Origin: CAYTGM01 sp964437365
GTDB taxonomy: Bacteria; Sumerlaeota; Sumerlaeia; SLMS01
Direction of reading: 5' to 3'
Assembly: GCA_964437365.1 (NCBI GenBank)
Contig: CAYTGM010000024.1
Coordinates: forward strand, 21,968 to 85,967
Length of the DNA stretch: 64,000 nucleotides
Every line of letters starts with the position of its first letter. Within the stretch, counting starts at the first letter, position 1. Of the stretch, positions 44,048 through 51,959 are shown piece by piece. Position numbers and translations under genes: made by a program. Under the pieces are notes generated by a model. It had not been told where the DNA came from. It saw only the letters and a list, made by a program, of their open reading frames with translations, and ran no database searches.

Positions 44048-44161
44048 CCCTCACCCGGTGACGGACGTCTGTCCGACGTCTTATCTACGTCTTACCTACG
44101 ACTTGAGACGTCCGTCAGACGTCGACATGAGGTAGGGAGGAGGTAGGACTCCCGGTGAGGG
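44048..44161. repeat. Palindromic intergenic repeat, family 1 copy B
   Basis: The outer arms CCCTCACCCGG (44048-44058) and CCGGTGAGGG (44152-44161), and inner arms TGACGGACGTCT (44059-44070) and AGACGTCCGTCA (44106-44117), make a nested inverted repeat. ACGTCTTA occurs twice inside. The same segment order is seen at 10252-10317. Non-coding, just after xseA. Could double as a transcription-ending structure, but no T-run is present. Confidence 0.65.
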
Positions 44162-44199
44162 TTCCTGTTCTCAATATCGGTTTTCATATAAATTAGACG

Positions 44200-45360
44200 T
44201 CAGTTCCCACCAAATCGAGTGACTGTGCATTCTTTAAGGGTTACAGCGATGGAAGGATCATTTCCATCCCCAGGTACCCAGAGATAGTCGAAAGCTAATT
44301 TGACAGGCTCTTCCGGACCATCGCCTGTAGCAAAGTATGAGCGAAAAGACTTTGTTGCCGCGCCTGTAGGCATGAGGTCTGGGTCTGTAGACTCAAGGTT
44401 CAGATACCAGCCAGATTGAAAGCTTTCTCCATTACCGCGTAGTCGAATCGTTGGAACGGAGAGAGCGGATTGAGCGGAGGCAGATGTTTCTAAGGTCCAC
44501 TCTATACAAAGGATGACACCCGGGACAAGGTCCAGAGCCGAAGTCGACTCCCAGGAACCAAAAACAGCACCGGGAGGGTCTATATTTCCTGGGGCTGCGG
44601 CAAGGGTAAGGCCATTCGTATTGCTGGCACTGACAGGGTCTATAAGACCAGGGGGACTGCTGAAGGACCACAAAAGACGATCATCGCTTGTCAGGTCGAA
44701 GGTTTCCTGATCAACCTGCACCAGGTCCTGTTGAAAGATTGTTTGAAAATCGATCTGATCGAGATAGACCGCTCCCATAGGATCGTTCAATCCGCCGAAA
44801 TTTAAGATATCAAAAGAGAATCGACCGGTGATTTCTCCTTCATTTGAAGGAACTTCCAAGAGTGTATAGTGAAACTTGGCTGGCTGGAACCCTCCCCCGC
44901 CGCCACGGAATTCCTGGGGAGGATCTGGTATATAAGAAAGGTCACCGACTGACTCGATGGCAGTGACGGCTGCTTTGCTGAAGTCTAATGATGTAAAGCG
45001 GTAGCGAAAAGTTGGAACATTGGCTTTGGCAGTGGCATCGACACGTGTTGTATGTCGCACGAAGAAGATTCCTCGTTCTTTGAGTTCATCTTCCTGGCTG
45101 AAATCGGTGATGGGAGACTCCGAAGTGCTTTCATAGAAGCCAAAACAGTTCGTGTTATTGGCGGCTGTCATGCCTATGGTTCCTTCCAGCTGTCCAAAGA
45201 AAGGGAAGTCAAAGACACCATTTGCGCCCCCCGTAGTCCACCCCTCATCATCCGTATTGAAGTCGTAGGAAGGTATCCAGGGACCTCCGCCGGCCAAACA
45301 AACCGCATGGGCTGACAGGCACATCGATAGTGCCGCGAGAAGCGAAAAACGTTTCTTCAT
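44200..45360 (-). CDS. Exported beta-rich protein, paralogue 1
   Basis: About 386 residues with a signal peptide (KKRFSLLAALSMCLSAHAVCLA). The mature part has no catalytic signature, but it shares many blocks with the protein at 46355: TNCFGFYES, FTSLDFSKAAVTAIESVGD, GRFSFDILNFGGLNDPMGAV, WYLNLESTDPDLMPTGAATK, FRSYFATGDGPEEPVKLAFD and YLWVPGDGND. Thus they are recent paralogues, each probably two beta-sandwich domains. The start at 45360 follows GGAG spaced 6 bases; an in-frame TTG containing the Shine-Dalgarno is unlikely. It converges with repeat copy B and xseA. A role in binding carbohydrate or the envelope is a guess. Confidence 0.75.
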   Translation of the reverse strand: MKKRFSLLAALSMCLSAHAVCLAGGGPWIPSYDFNTDDEGWTTGGANGVFDFPFFGQLEGTIGMTAANNTNCFGFYESTSESPITDFSQEDELKERGIFFVRHTTRVDATAKANVPTFRYRFTSLDFSKAAVTAIESVGDLSYIPDPPQEFRGGGGGFQPAKFHYTLLEVPSNEGEITGRFSFDILNFGGLNDPMGAVYLDQIDFQTIFQQDLVQVDQETFDLTSDDRLLWSFSSPPGLIDPVSASNTNGLTLAAAPGNIDPPGAVFGSWESTSALDLVPGVILCIEWTLETSASAQSALSVPTIRLRGNGESFQSGWYLNLESTDPDLMPTGAATKSFRSYFATGDGPEEPVKLAFDYLWVPGDGNDPSIAVTLKECTVTRFGGN

Positions 45361-45466
45361 CATTTTCTCCAATAAGTAATATTGAAGAAAAGATGGGACG
45401 ACCGAATTACATAGTCAACAGGTACCCAACAAATAAAGTGAAGAGTTCACTGAAGCTGCCTTAGAT

Positions 45467-46336
45467 ATGAAAATCAGTGTCATTATTCCTACCTTCAATC
45501 GCATAAATACAACAACGCAGGCAGTGGATTCTGTCGTGGGACAAACTGTGGTTCCTGAAGAAATCATCGTTGTAGATGACGGTTCTACGGATGAAACCTC
45601 TCAGCACATTCGAAATCATTATCCTGATGTTCAACTGATCACACAAGAGAACCAAGGCGTCAGCGCTGCTAGAAACGCGGGTATCAGAAAAGCCAAGGGG
45701 GAGTGGATTGCATTGCTTGACTCAGACGACGAATGGCTTCCTCAGAAACTGGAACTTCAGATAGAAGTTGTCGAAAAAGACCCATCGGCTTTACTTGTCC
45801 ATACAAATGAGAAATGGATCCGAAACAGGAAATTCGTCAATCAAATGAAAAAACATCAGAAGAGAGGTGGCTATATCTATGAACATTGCCTGCCCTTATG
45901 CTGTATATCACCCTCCTCTGTTCTCATCAAAAAAGAGCTCTTTGATCAGGTCGGATATTTTGACGAGTCACTTCCCGCCTGTGAAGACTACGACCTCTGG
46001 TTGCGCATCTGTTCGAAGTATCCTGTCAGCTATCTTGATGAGCCACTAATCATCAAGTACGGTGGACACGAGGACCAGCTATCCCGTAAATATTGGGGCA
46101 TGGACCGATTTCGGATAAGGAGCCTCGTCAAGATCCTCGAAAGTGGAGAACTCAATGATGAACAGCGACAAAATACAGCGATCGTGTTGTGCAGTAAGCT
46201 ACGGGTCTATGCACTTGGCGCTATCAAAAGAAGTAAGCATGACGAGGTCAAAAGTTTGAGGGAAACACACAGCAGGTGGATTGAGACAGCAGTGCAGTGC
46301 GAGGAAGTTCCAGAGCAGCTTCGCTGGCCTGAATAA
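45467..46336 (+). CDS. Glycosyltransferase family 2
   Basis: A 289-residue GT-A glycosyltransferase. The N-terminal KISVIIPTFNR and IIVVDDGSTDET are the donor-binding strands, and ALLDSDDEWLPQKL carries the DxD-type metal motif; PACEDYDLWLRI contributes the ED-type catalytic region. Such enzymes transfer a sugar from a nucleotide-sugar to glycans or proteins on the cytoplasmic side. It lies between two paralogous exported proteins on the opposite strand. If the gene is recently inserted, it split that pair; this is an inference. Acceptor unknown. Confidence 0.93.
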   Translation: MKISVIIPTFNRINTTTQAVDSVVGQTVVPEEIIVVDDGSTDETSQHIRNHYPDVQLITQENQGVSAARNAGIRKAKGEWIALLDSDDEWLPQKLELQIEVVEKDPSALLVHTNEKWIRNRKFVNQMKKHQKRGGYIYEHCLPLCCISPSSVLIKKELFDQVGYFDESLPACEDYDLWLRICSKYPVSYLDEPLIIKYGGHEDQLSRKYWGMDRFRIRSLVKILESGELNDEQRQNTAIVLCSKLRVYALGAIKRSKHDEVKSLRETHSRWIETAVQCEEVPEQLRWPE

Positions 46337-46354
46337 TTACCGTCCAAGAAACGG

Positions 46355-47515
46355 TCACGGAAAGTTCGCAATTCTGTTTATGGTACATTTCTTCAGAGTA
46401 ACGGGAATGACAGGATTATTGCCATCACCGGGAACCCAGAGATAATCAAAAGCCAGCTTAACAGGTTGAGAAGTTCCTTCCGTACAGACAAGATACGAGC
46501 GAAAGGTCTTTGAAGTCCCACTGGTAGGCATCAGGGTCGCATCTGTTGATTCCAGGTTCAAATACCATCCCACCTGAAAACTATCCACATTTCCTCTGAG
46601 TCGAACTGTTGGGACAGACAATCCATCGCCTACGCCTGCCCCCGTTGCGATTGTCCATTCTATACGATAGATGGCACCGGGCATGAAGTTCAAAGTGCTG
46701 GACCCTTCCCAGAATCCAAAGACAGCGCCAGCTGGCTCTCCGTTTGTGGATGCGCGCATACTCAGACCATTGGAAGTAGAGGAATTTATTGGACTGATTA
46801 ACCCAGGGGGTCCAACAAAGTTCCAAGAGTCACGATCGCTTGTTGTGAGGTCGATGACCTCAGAGTCGATGAGTGAAAGGTCTTGTGTATAGAAGAGTCG
46901 ATAAGAGATATCATCCAAATAAAGAGCACCACTTGGATCGTTTGCTCCACCGAAATTCAGGAGATCAAATGAATATCGGCCCGTTACGAACCCAGCAGAG
47001 GTAGGAAACTCAAGCGCCGTGTAATAAGATGCCAGTTTCATTGGGTCGTTCGATGGATCCGGTATCCCCATTGTTAATTCGGGAAGAAAAGACGTATCTC
47101 CGACCGACTCGATCGCTGTGACAGCCGCCTGACTAAAGTCAAGCTTGCTGAATCGACAACGGATAGTTGGTGCGTTCTCTTTGGCATTGGCCTCGACATA
47201 ATTTCGGAAACGGGCAACGAAGATGCCTCGTACTTTGGAAATATCACCGGGCTGAAAGCTTGTTATTGGTGTGTCAAAGAAACTCTCAATGTATCCAAAG
47301 CAGTTTGTATTTCCGGCACTGTAAATACCATGGGTATCGCCTGCCTGCGAAAATTGTGGCACCGTGAATACTGCCGCAGGACCTCCGACGAGCCAGCCAG
47401 GAGGAAGTGGGTTGAATCCAGTTTCTTCAGTCCAGCCACTTGAACCGGCTTGAATGGAGCCGGCCAACACAAAAGGCAGAAAGAGACCTGCCAGGTTTCT
47501 AAATTGAGTCTTCAT
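46355..47515 (-). CDS. Exported beta-rich protein, paralogue 2
   Basis: A 386-residue protein with a signal peptide (LAGLFLPFVLAGSIQAG). It shares the blocks listed for the 44200 paralogue in the same order: NTNCFGYIES, FSKLDFSQAAVTAIESVGD, GRYSFDLLNFGGANDPSGAL, TVRLRGNVDSFQVGWYLNL, KLAFDYLWVPGDGNNP. The second half repeats some features of the first, suggesting two tandem beta-sandwiches. GGAGAC precedes the ATG. No anchor, sorting tail or catalytic residues were seen. Function unknown; location outside the cytoplasm is well supported by the signal peptide. Confidence 0.78.
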   Translation of the reverse strand: MKTQFRNLAGLFLPFVLAGSIQAGSSGWTEETGFNPLPPGWLVGGPAAVFTVPQFSQAGDTHGIYSAGNTNCFGYIESFFDTPITSFQPGDISKVRGIFVARFRNYVEANAKENAPTIRCRFSKLDFSQAAVTAIESVGDTSFLPELTMGIPDPSNDPMKLASYYTALEFPTSAGFVTGRYSFDLLNFGGANDPSGALYLDDISYRLFYTQDLSLIDSEVIDLTTSDRDSWNFVGPPGLISPINSSTSNGLSMRASTNGEPAGAVFGFWEGSSTLNFMPGAIYRIEWTIATGAGVGDGLSVPTVRLRGNVDSFQVGWYLNLESTDATLMPTSGTSKTFRSYLVCTEGTSQPVKLAFDYLWVPGDGNNPVIPVTLKKCTINRIANFP

Positions 47516-47732
47516 CGTTGTCTCCTGGATTGTTAGAACCGTGAAAAGATGTTACGAACGCCCCTTCCAGTCAACAAGTACTCACGTATCTCAGGCTTCA
47601 AAAGGTAATAAATCAGGAAAAAACACTTTGACCGGGGAGGGCAGGGTGCTGACTTCTTTGCACAGCGTCAAATCTGTGCTCTGTGGCGGAAGCTATTAGA
47701 GCCGTTCTCGGAAGGATTAGCCGATTAGCGGT

Positions 47733-47893
47733 TGAGCGAGATAGGTGGATTCGGCTTCAGGCTAACGCAGTCATAGCGATGCTATGTCGAGGCTTTCATG
47801 ACACGGCGAGCTCCTCTCGCAGCCTACCGATAAGGGCAAAGAAATTCGAGAACAGCTCTAAACCCATTCAAAGGTTGCTGACCAGTAAATAAT
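47733..47893 (+). repeat. Dispersed repeat family 2, copy E
   Basis: Contains AACGCAGTCATAGCGATGCT, ATGTCGAGGCTTTCATGA and, after about 80 bases, AAAGGTTGCTGACCAGTAAA. Copy D has GTGCTATTTCGAAGCTTTCG and, 82 bases on, AAAGGTTGCTCAACAGGCAA. A 69-codon ORF runs through this copy and its TAA overlaps the ATG of the nucleosidase gene (TAATG), but its frame does not match that of the other copies. Confidence 0.6.
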
Positions 47894-48713
47894 GTCTACC
47901 AGACCTGTTAACATGGTTGTTGCTCTCCATCAGGAAGCAGCTCCACTGATCAAGCACTTTGAACTGAAAGGGTTGAAAGAGTTCAATCCCTTTCGCATCT
48001 ATACCAACGGTCAGGTGAATCTGGTTATCTCAGGATCGGGTCAAAACAACTGTGCCGCTGCAGTCGGCTGTCTGTTCGCCGCAACAGGAGCCGCCAGAAA
48101 TTCCATCTGGCTGAATATAGGGATCGCAGGAAGTGGTTCCTTATCCATTGGACAAGTGATCACAGGAAACAAAGTCACGTCGGCAACCACGGGAAGAAGT
48201 TTCTATCCCCAGCATATAGGGCATACGACTATCTCCAGGGACTCTGTCTATACTGTTGACAAGCCTGAAAAAGAATTCACGAACCCCGGTGTCTACGATA
48301 TGGAGGCTTCTGCTTTTATCGAGCAGGCCATGAAGCTGAGCACTGCAGAGTTTGTGCACACCATCAAGGTAGTTTCTGATACACCAGAAGAAGGATTTCA
48401 TCAACTAAAGAAGGAAGACCTTCAAGATTTTATCCAGCAGGCAATCCCCTCTACTGAAGAAATGATCCGTGCTCTTTCTGATCTGGCAAAAGAAAGTGCT
48501 GTCAGTCGAGTTGATGAATCAATCCTCCATGCATTTCAGGAGAAGTGGCATTTTACAGAGACACGAAAGCATCAGCTTCTTGATCTTCTCCGAAGGTATG
48601 CTGCCTTATGGCCCGAGGCAGATGTTTCAGTTCTCGTCGCGGACTGTAAAGATGCAAAAGAAGTTCTCAAGGCCCTTGAATTAAGAATAGATCAGTCTAC
48701 GTTGAAGATATAG
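47892..48713 (+). CDS. MTA/SAH nucleosidase-like phosphorylase-superfamily protein
   Basis: A 273-residue protein. The first 200 residues fit the PNP_UDP_1 fold: ALHQEAAPLIKHFEL, NLVISGSGQNNCAAAVGCLF, NIGIAGSGSLSIGQV, YDMEASAFIEQAMKL as the purine-binding Met-Glu segment and VVSDTPEEG with the catalytic Asp. The last 70 residues are an extra helical domain not in standard MTA nucleosidase. It likely cleaves an N-glycosidic bond in a modified nucleoside. It is followed after 5 bases by the SPL-like gene and then an SDR, so it acts with a photoproduct-lyase-like enzyme. Whether it releases or processes a damaged base is a hypothesis. Confidence 0.82.
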   Translation: MSTRPVNMVVALHQEAAPLIKHFELKGLKEFNPFRIYTNGQVNLVISGSGQNNCAAAVGCLFAATGAARNSIWLNIGIAGSGSLSIGQVITGNKVTSATTGRSFYPQHIGHTTISRDSVYTVDKPEKEFTNPGVYDMEASAFIEQAMKLSTAEFVHTIKVVSDTPEEGFHQLKKEDLQDFIQQAIPSTEEMIRALSDLAKESAVSRVDESILHAFQEKWHFTETRKHQLLDLLRRYAALWPEADVSVLVADCKDAKEVLKALELRIDQSTLKI

Positions 48714-48718
48714 CCAGG

Positions 48719-49720
48719 ATGATAGATATAATTTATATTGAAGAACAGGTAATGGATCACGAAAGGACAAAGGAGATTCTGTCCAGATTTCCTAAAGCAG
48801 ATCCCGTCTATTGCGATCACTATGGTGAGATCTTCAACCGTCGCGCACAGAACTTTCGTATTCAAAAAAAGAACCCCGCACTGATTCTGGCCAAACGTCA
48901 TGAACACCATGTTCTTCCCACGCCAGAGGGTTACGGCATCGGAGGACACCATAACTATTACTTCTCGCATGTCCTGAACTGTCTATATGATTGTCGATAC
49001 TGTTTTCTTCAAGGGATGTATCAGTCTGCTCATTATGTGATGTTTGTGAACTATGAGGACTTTCTCGAAGAAATCAGATCGACCTGTTTGGCGAACCCAC
49101 ATGAGGACTATTACTTCTTCTCCGGCTATGACTGCGATTCTCTCGCTCTGGATGCTGTCACAAAATTTACGGATTCGTTTCTTCCTGCTTTTCGAGAGAT
49201 CCCCAACGCCTGGCTTGAACTCAGAACTAAGAGCCTCGTGGGACGTCGCCTCCTTGATATAGACCCGGATCCACAAACAGTCGTGGCTTTCAGCCTGACC
49301 CCTGAGGCCGTATCCAGAAAACTCGAAAAAGGGGTCCCACCGCTTGATCAGAGAATCAAGGTGATGAAGGAGCTGGCAAATGCCGGATGGAAGGTTGGCT
49401 TCCGTCTTGATCCACTTATTTCTCATGAGAGTTTTGAAGCAAACTACAGTGAACTCATTGAGATATTGAAAGAACAAATCCCTCAAAGTCAGATCCATTC
49501 AGTGAGTATTGGTCCTCTTAGATTTCCCAAACAGATGTTCCAGGACATCTCGAGACTCTATCCAGAAGAACCGCTCTTTGCCTGTGGGATGCAAAAGAGG
49601 GACTCGATGGTTTCCTATGGAAAAGAACGAGAACAAAAAATGATCGGTTTTGTCGAAAAGAAAATGCTCGAATTCATAGAGCCAGAGAAGTTATTTTCCT
49701 GTTTACCAGAATCATTCTGA
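48719..49720 (+). CDS. Spore photoproduct lyase-like radical SAM protein
   Basis: A 333-residue radical SAM enzyme. The cluster motif is NCLYDCRYC (Cys88, Cys92, Cys95; CX3CX2C). Its N terminus IIYIEEQVMDHERTKEIL matches the Bacillus SPL start, as do RAQNFRIQKKNPALIL and VPPLDQRIKVMKELANAGWKVGFRLDP further on. Cys139 lies 44 residues after the last cluster Cys, the same spacing as the hydrogen-donor Cys141 in Bacillus SPL. SPL splits the spore photoproduct in UV-damaged DNA; this organism has no sporulation genes in view. It sits between a nucleosidase and an SDR, all tightly spaced. The true substrate could be another thymine dimer or a modified nucleoside. Confidence 0.88.
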   Translation: MIDIIYIEEQVMDHERTKEILSRFPKADPVYCDHYGEIFNRRAQNFRIQKKNPALILAKRHEHHVLPTPEGYGIGGHHNYYFSHVLNCLYDCRYCFLQGMYQSAHYVMFVNYEDFLEEIRSTCLANPHEDYYFFSGYDCDSLALDAVTKFTDSFLPAFREIPNAWLELRTKSLVGRRLLDIDPDPQTVVAFSLTPEAVSRKLEKGVPPLDQRIKVMKELANAGWKVGFRLDPLISHESFEANYSELIEILKEQIPQSQIHSVSIGPLRFPKQMFQDISRLYPEEPLFACGMQKRDSMVSYGKEREQKMIGFVEKKMLEFIEPEKLFSCLPESF

Positions 49721-49738
49721 CTACGGAGACTCGCGTTC

Positions 49739-50449
49739 ATGGCAGATAAATACGTGCTCGTTACTGGAAGCTCTCAGGGAATTGGTCTTTCAATTACCGA
49801 ACGCCTTCTGGAAGATGGTTACCACGTCATCGGTATTTCCCGTCGAACTCAAACAGAAATTGATCACCCTAAATACCATCATCTCTCTCTTGATTTAAGT
49901 GACCTGGATCGCCTGGTACCAAAACTCAGGTCCAAGCTGCAAGAATTCGAGAACCTTGATGCCTGTATATCAAATGCTGGCTCACCCATCTTTGGTCACC
50001 TTGAGCAGCTCTCAGATGACAGCATTCGAAGGGGTATAGATCTGAATCTGACCAGCCATCTGCTTGTTTCTAAAACGGTCCTCCCCTTCCTCAAGCGTCG
50101 TCCGAACAGTCACTTAATTCTTATGGGCTCTGAGTCCTCTTTAAGGGGTGGTCCTCAAGGCACTGTTTATTGTGCAGCGAAGTTTGGTATGCGAGGCCTC
50201 GCACAAGCTCTTCGGCAGGACTCTTCTCACTCCAATGTGCATGTGTCTATCGTGCTCCCCGGTATGGTGAGAACTCCTTTTTTCGATGAATTAAGCTTTG
50301 AACCCGGAGAGAAAGATGAAAACGCCGTTGAAGCTGAGGAAGTTGCAAAGGTTGTTTCGATGATGGTCTCTTCCCCTCCCGGAAGCGTTATCGAAGAGGT
50401 CGTTATTAATCCTCTGAAGAAGGTTGTGAAGAAGAAGGATAAGGCGTAG
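49739..50449 (+). CDS. SDR-family oxidoreductase
   Basis: A 236-residue short-chain dehydrogenase. VTGSSQGIGLSI (NAD(P)-binding), ISNAGSP (NAG), a Ser in LILMGSESSLRGG and YCAAKFGMRG (Tyr-x-x-x-Lys) complete the catalytic set. It is the third gene of the nucleosidase / SPL-like / SDR operon, 18 bases after the SPL-like stop. Its substrate is unknown; oxidation or reduction of a repair product is conceivable. The 3' end overlaps the end of the convergent gene by 44 bases. Confidence 0.88.
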   Translation: MADKYVLVTGSSQGIGLSITERLLEDGYHVIGISRRTQTEIDHPKYHHLSLDLSDLDRLVPKLRSKLQEFENLDACISNAGSPIFGHLEQLSDDSIRRGIDLNLTSHLLVSKTVLPFLKRRPNSHLILMGSESSLRGGPQGTVYCAAKFGMRGLAQALRQDSSHSNVHVSIVLPGMVRTPFFDELSFEPGEKDENAVEAEEVAKVVSMMVSSPPGSVIEEVVINPLKKVVKKKDKA

Positions 50450-51320
50450 AATCGCCCTCAAGAGCAAGTGCAAGACGGCTCTTAATGATTGGATTGTAGT
50501 ACTCGTCGTATTCACTCATTTCAGATCGACTAAAGACGATATACATGCACGCCATGACAATCAGAAATACTTCGATCAGACATATGGAGATGGCGCTTGC
50601 CATCTTGAATCCTTTTGGCTTCTTACGAATGATGAGTAGGATGCTCAATACGAGTACAACCAGACCCATGAGAAGAGTTCCGATAAGGTAGAGATTATAG
50701 ATCGTCGTACCCGATGAATTCAAGGCCCAGTCGAAGAAACTCTCTGCCAGTGCATGTTTTCCTGTTAGACGATTGTATTCCCCTAGCAAGTATAGTCGAA
50801 TCTTTGGTTGGTAATGGAAATCGCCATGCCCTTCCTCGAGGAGCCTAATTGATTCTGCTGCAAGTTCCTTCGCTCGTTCAGGAAGATCTTCTCTGTAGTG
50901 ATAGGTAAGGACACGATTTACGAGAAGTTGTCGCGTGCCATCCCTCCCCAATTTCTGGTTAATATCCCGAACTCTCTCCAGCTTTTCTTCCTTCGTTTCA
51001 GGGATTCTCGAATCTCCGGTTTCTTCCAGGTATTTCTCGAGAATCAGCTTCTCATTATCATCTAAGTCATCGAAATACTCTCTCAGTCTTGTATATCCGC
51101 AAGTATCGCATGACCAAATGTTTCCTTCTGATGTGAGAGGGAAATAGACAAGGTCGTACTTTGACTCCCAATGGTAGACGTAACTCCCGTAGCTCATCCA
51201 CTTGGAGACCGTGGTCGGCTCATCACATAATTTGCATACGACCTCCGACCTGGAAAAAGTGGTCGCAGGTACAACTGAGCAAATGGTTAGAATCAGTAAG
51301 CAGAGAAATGTATGTGCCAT
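50406..51320 (-). CDS. Exported zinc-ribbon protein with C-terminal membrane part (DUF2225-like)
   Basis: A 304-residue protein. A signal peptide (FLCLLILTICSVVPATTFS) leads into a Cys pair region, VVCKLCDEPTTVSKW and then SCDTCGYTRLREYFDD, which could form a zinc ribbon. The layout and the SKYDLVYFPLT segment resemble DUF2225-type proteins. A helical TPR-like middle follows (YQPKIRLYLLGEYNRLTGKH, ALAESFFDWALNSSG), and then a C-terminal pair of membrane helices (YLIGTLLMGLVVLVLSILLII, ICLIEVFLIVMACMYIVF). Function unknown; likely an envelope protein. The stop-end overlaps the SDR gene by 44 bases on the opposite strand, which may allow antisense effects. Confidence 0.7.
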   Translation of the reverse strand: MAHTFLCLLILTICSVVPATTFSRSEVVCKLCDEPTTVSKWMSYGSYVYHWESKYDLVYFPLTSEGNIWSCDTCGYTRLREYFDDLDDNEKLILEKYLEETGDSRIPETKEEKLERVRDINQKLGRDGTRQLLVNRVLTYHYREDLPERAKELAAESIRLLEEGHGDFHYQPKIRLYLLGEYNRLTGKHALAESFFDWALNSSGTTIYNLYLIGTLLMGLVVLVLSILLIIRKKPKGFKMASAISICLIEVFLIVMACMYIVFSRSEMSEYDEYYNPIIKSRLALALEGDSTPYPSSSQPSSED

Positions 51321-51563
51321 CCCATTAATCCTCCTTCTTTATTCGCAAACCAGAGTGTCTTGTCCTATATAGACAGAGGATAAAGATCTTCTTTCATTGT
51401 AATATGACTGGGAAGGTTTCCAAATGGTAGGCTGAAATCAACATTCGTGTAGTTTTCCTTACAAATAAATAGTTGTTGACCAACTAGCCGTCTATTTGTA
51501 ATCATTTGCTTGCAAAGGTGAATATTATTTACTTATTCCATAGAACAGGAAGGCAATGGTTGG

Positions 51564-51959
51564 ATGGACGGATCGATCGAACTTCTTAATTGGCAGGTCG
51601 GATGGATATTGCTCCTGGCTGGTTTTGTTAGCGGAGCCATCATGGGCCTTGGATTCCACAAAGAGGCCTTTCTTGGCGGCTATAACAGCTTCTCAAGGCG
51701 GTTGCTCCGGTTGGGTCACATAGCCTGCTGCGCGCTGGGCTTCTTCAATCTTCTGGTGAGTATTTTCCCCATACATGGTGATGGAGGTCTGGGGGCTCTG
51801 CTGATATCATATGGAGTCGCTCTAGGTGGAATCTTCATGCCGACGATTTGTTTTCTTACGGCTTGGAAAATGCCTTTCCGACATCTCTTCTTCATTCCTG
51901 TTCTTTCACTTCTGACAGCCGTGCTTGCGGCTCTATTTAACTTTGGAGGGTTCTCATGA
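51564..51959 (+). CDS. Small four-helix membrane protein
   Basis: A 131-residue protein with four hydrophobic segments (VGWILLLAGFVSGAIMGLGF, LGHIACCALGFFNLLVSIF, GALLISYGVALGGIFMPTICF, FFIPVLSLLTAVLAALF). AGGAAGG lies 10 bases before the ATG. It overlaps the radical SAM gene by 4 bases, so the two are translated together. No family is recognised. A helper for membrane-associated radical SAM chemistry, or a lipid-substrate carrier, is a speculation from the linkage only. Confidence 0.65.
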   Translation: MDGSIELLNWQVGWILLLAGFVSGAIMGLGFHKEAFLGGYNSFSRRLLRLGHIACCALGFFNLLVSIFPIHGDGGLGALLISYGVALGGIFMPTICFLTAWKMPFRHLFFIPVLSLLTAVLAALFNFGGFS

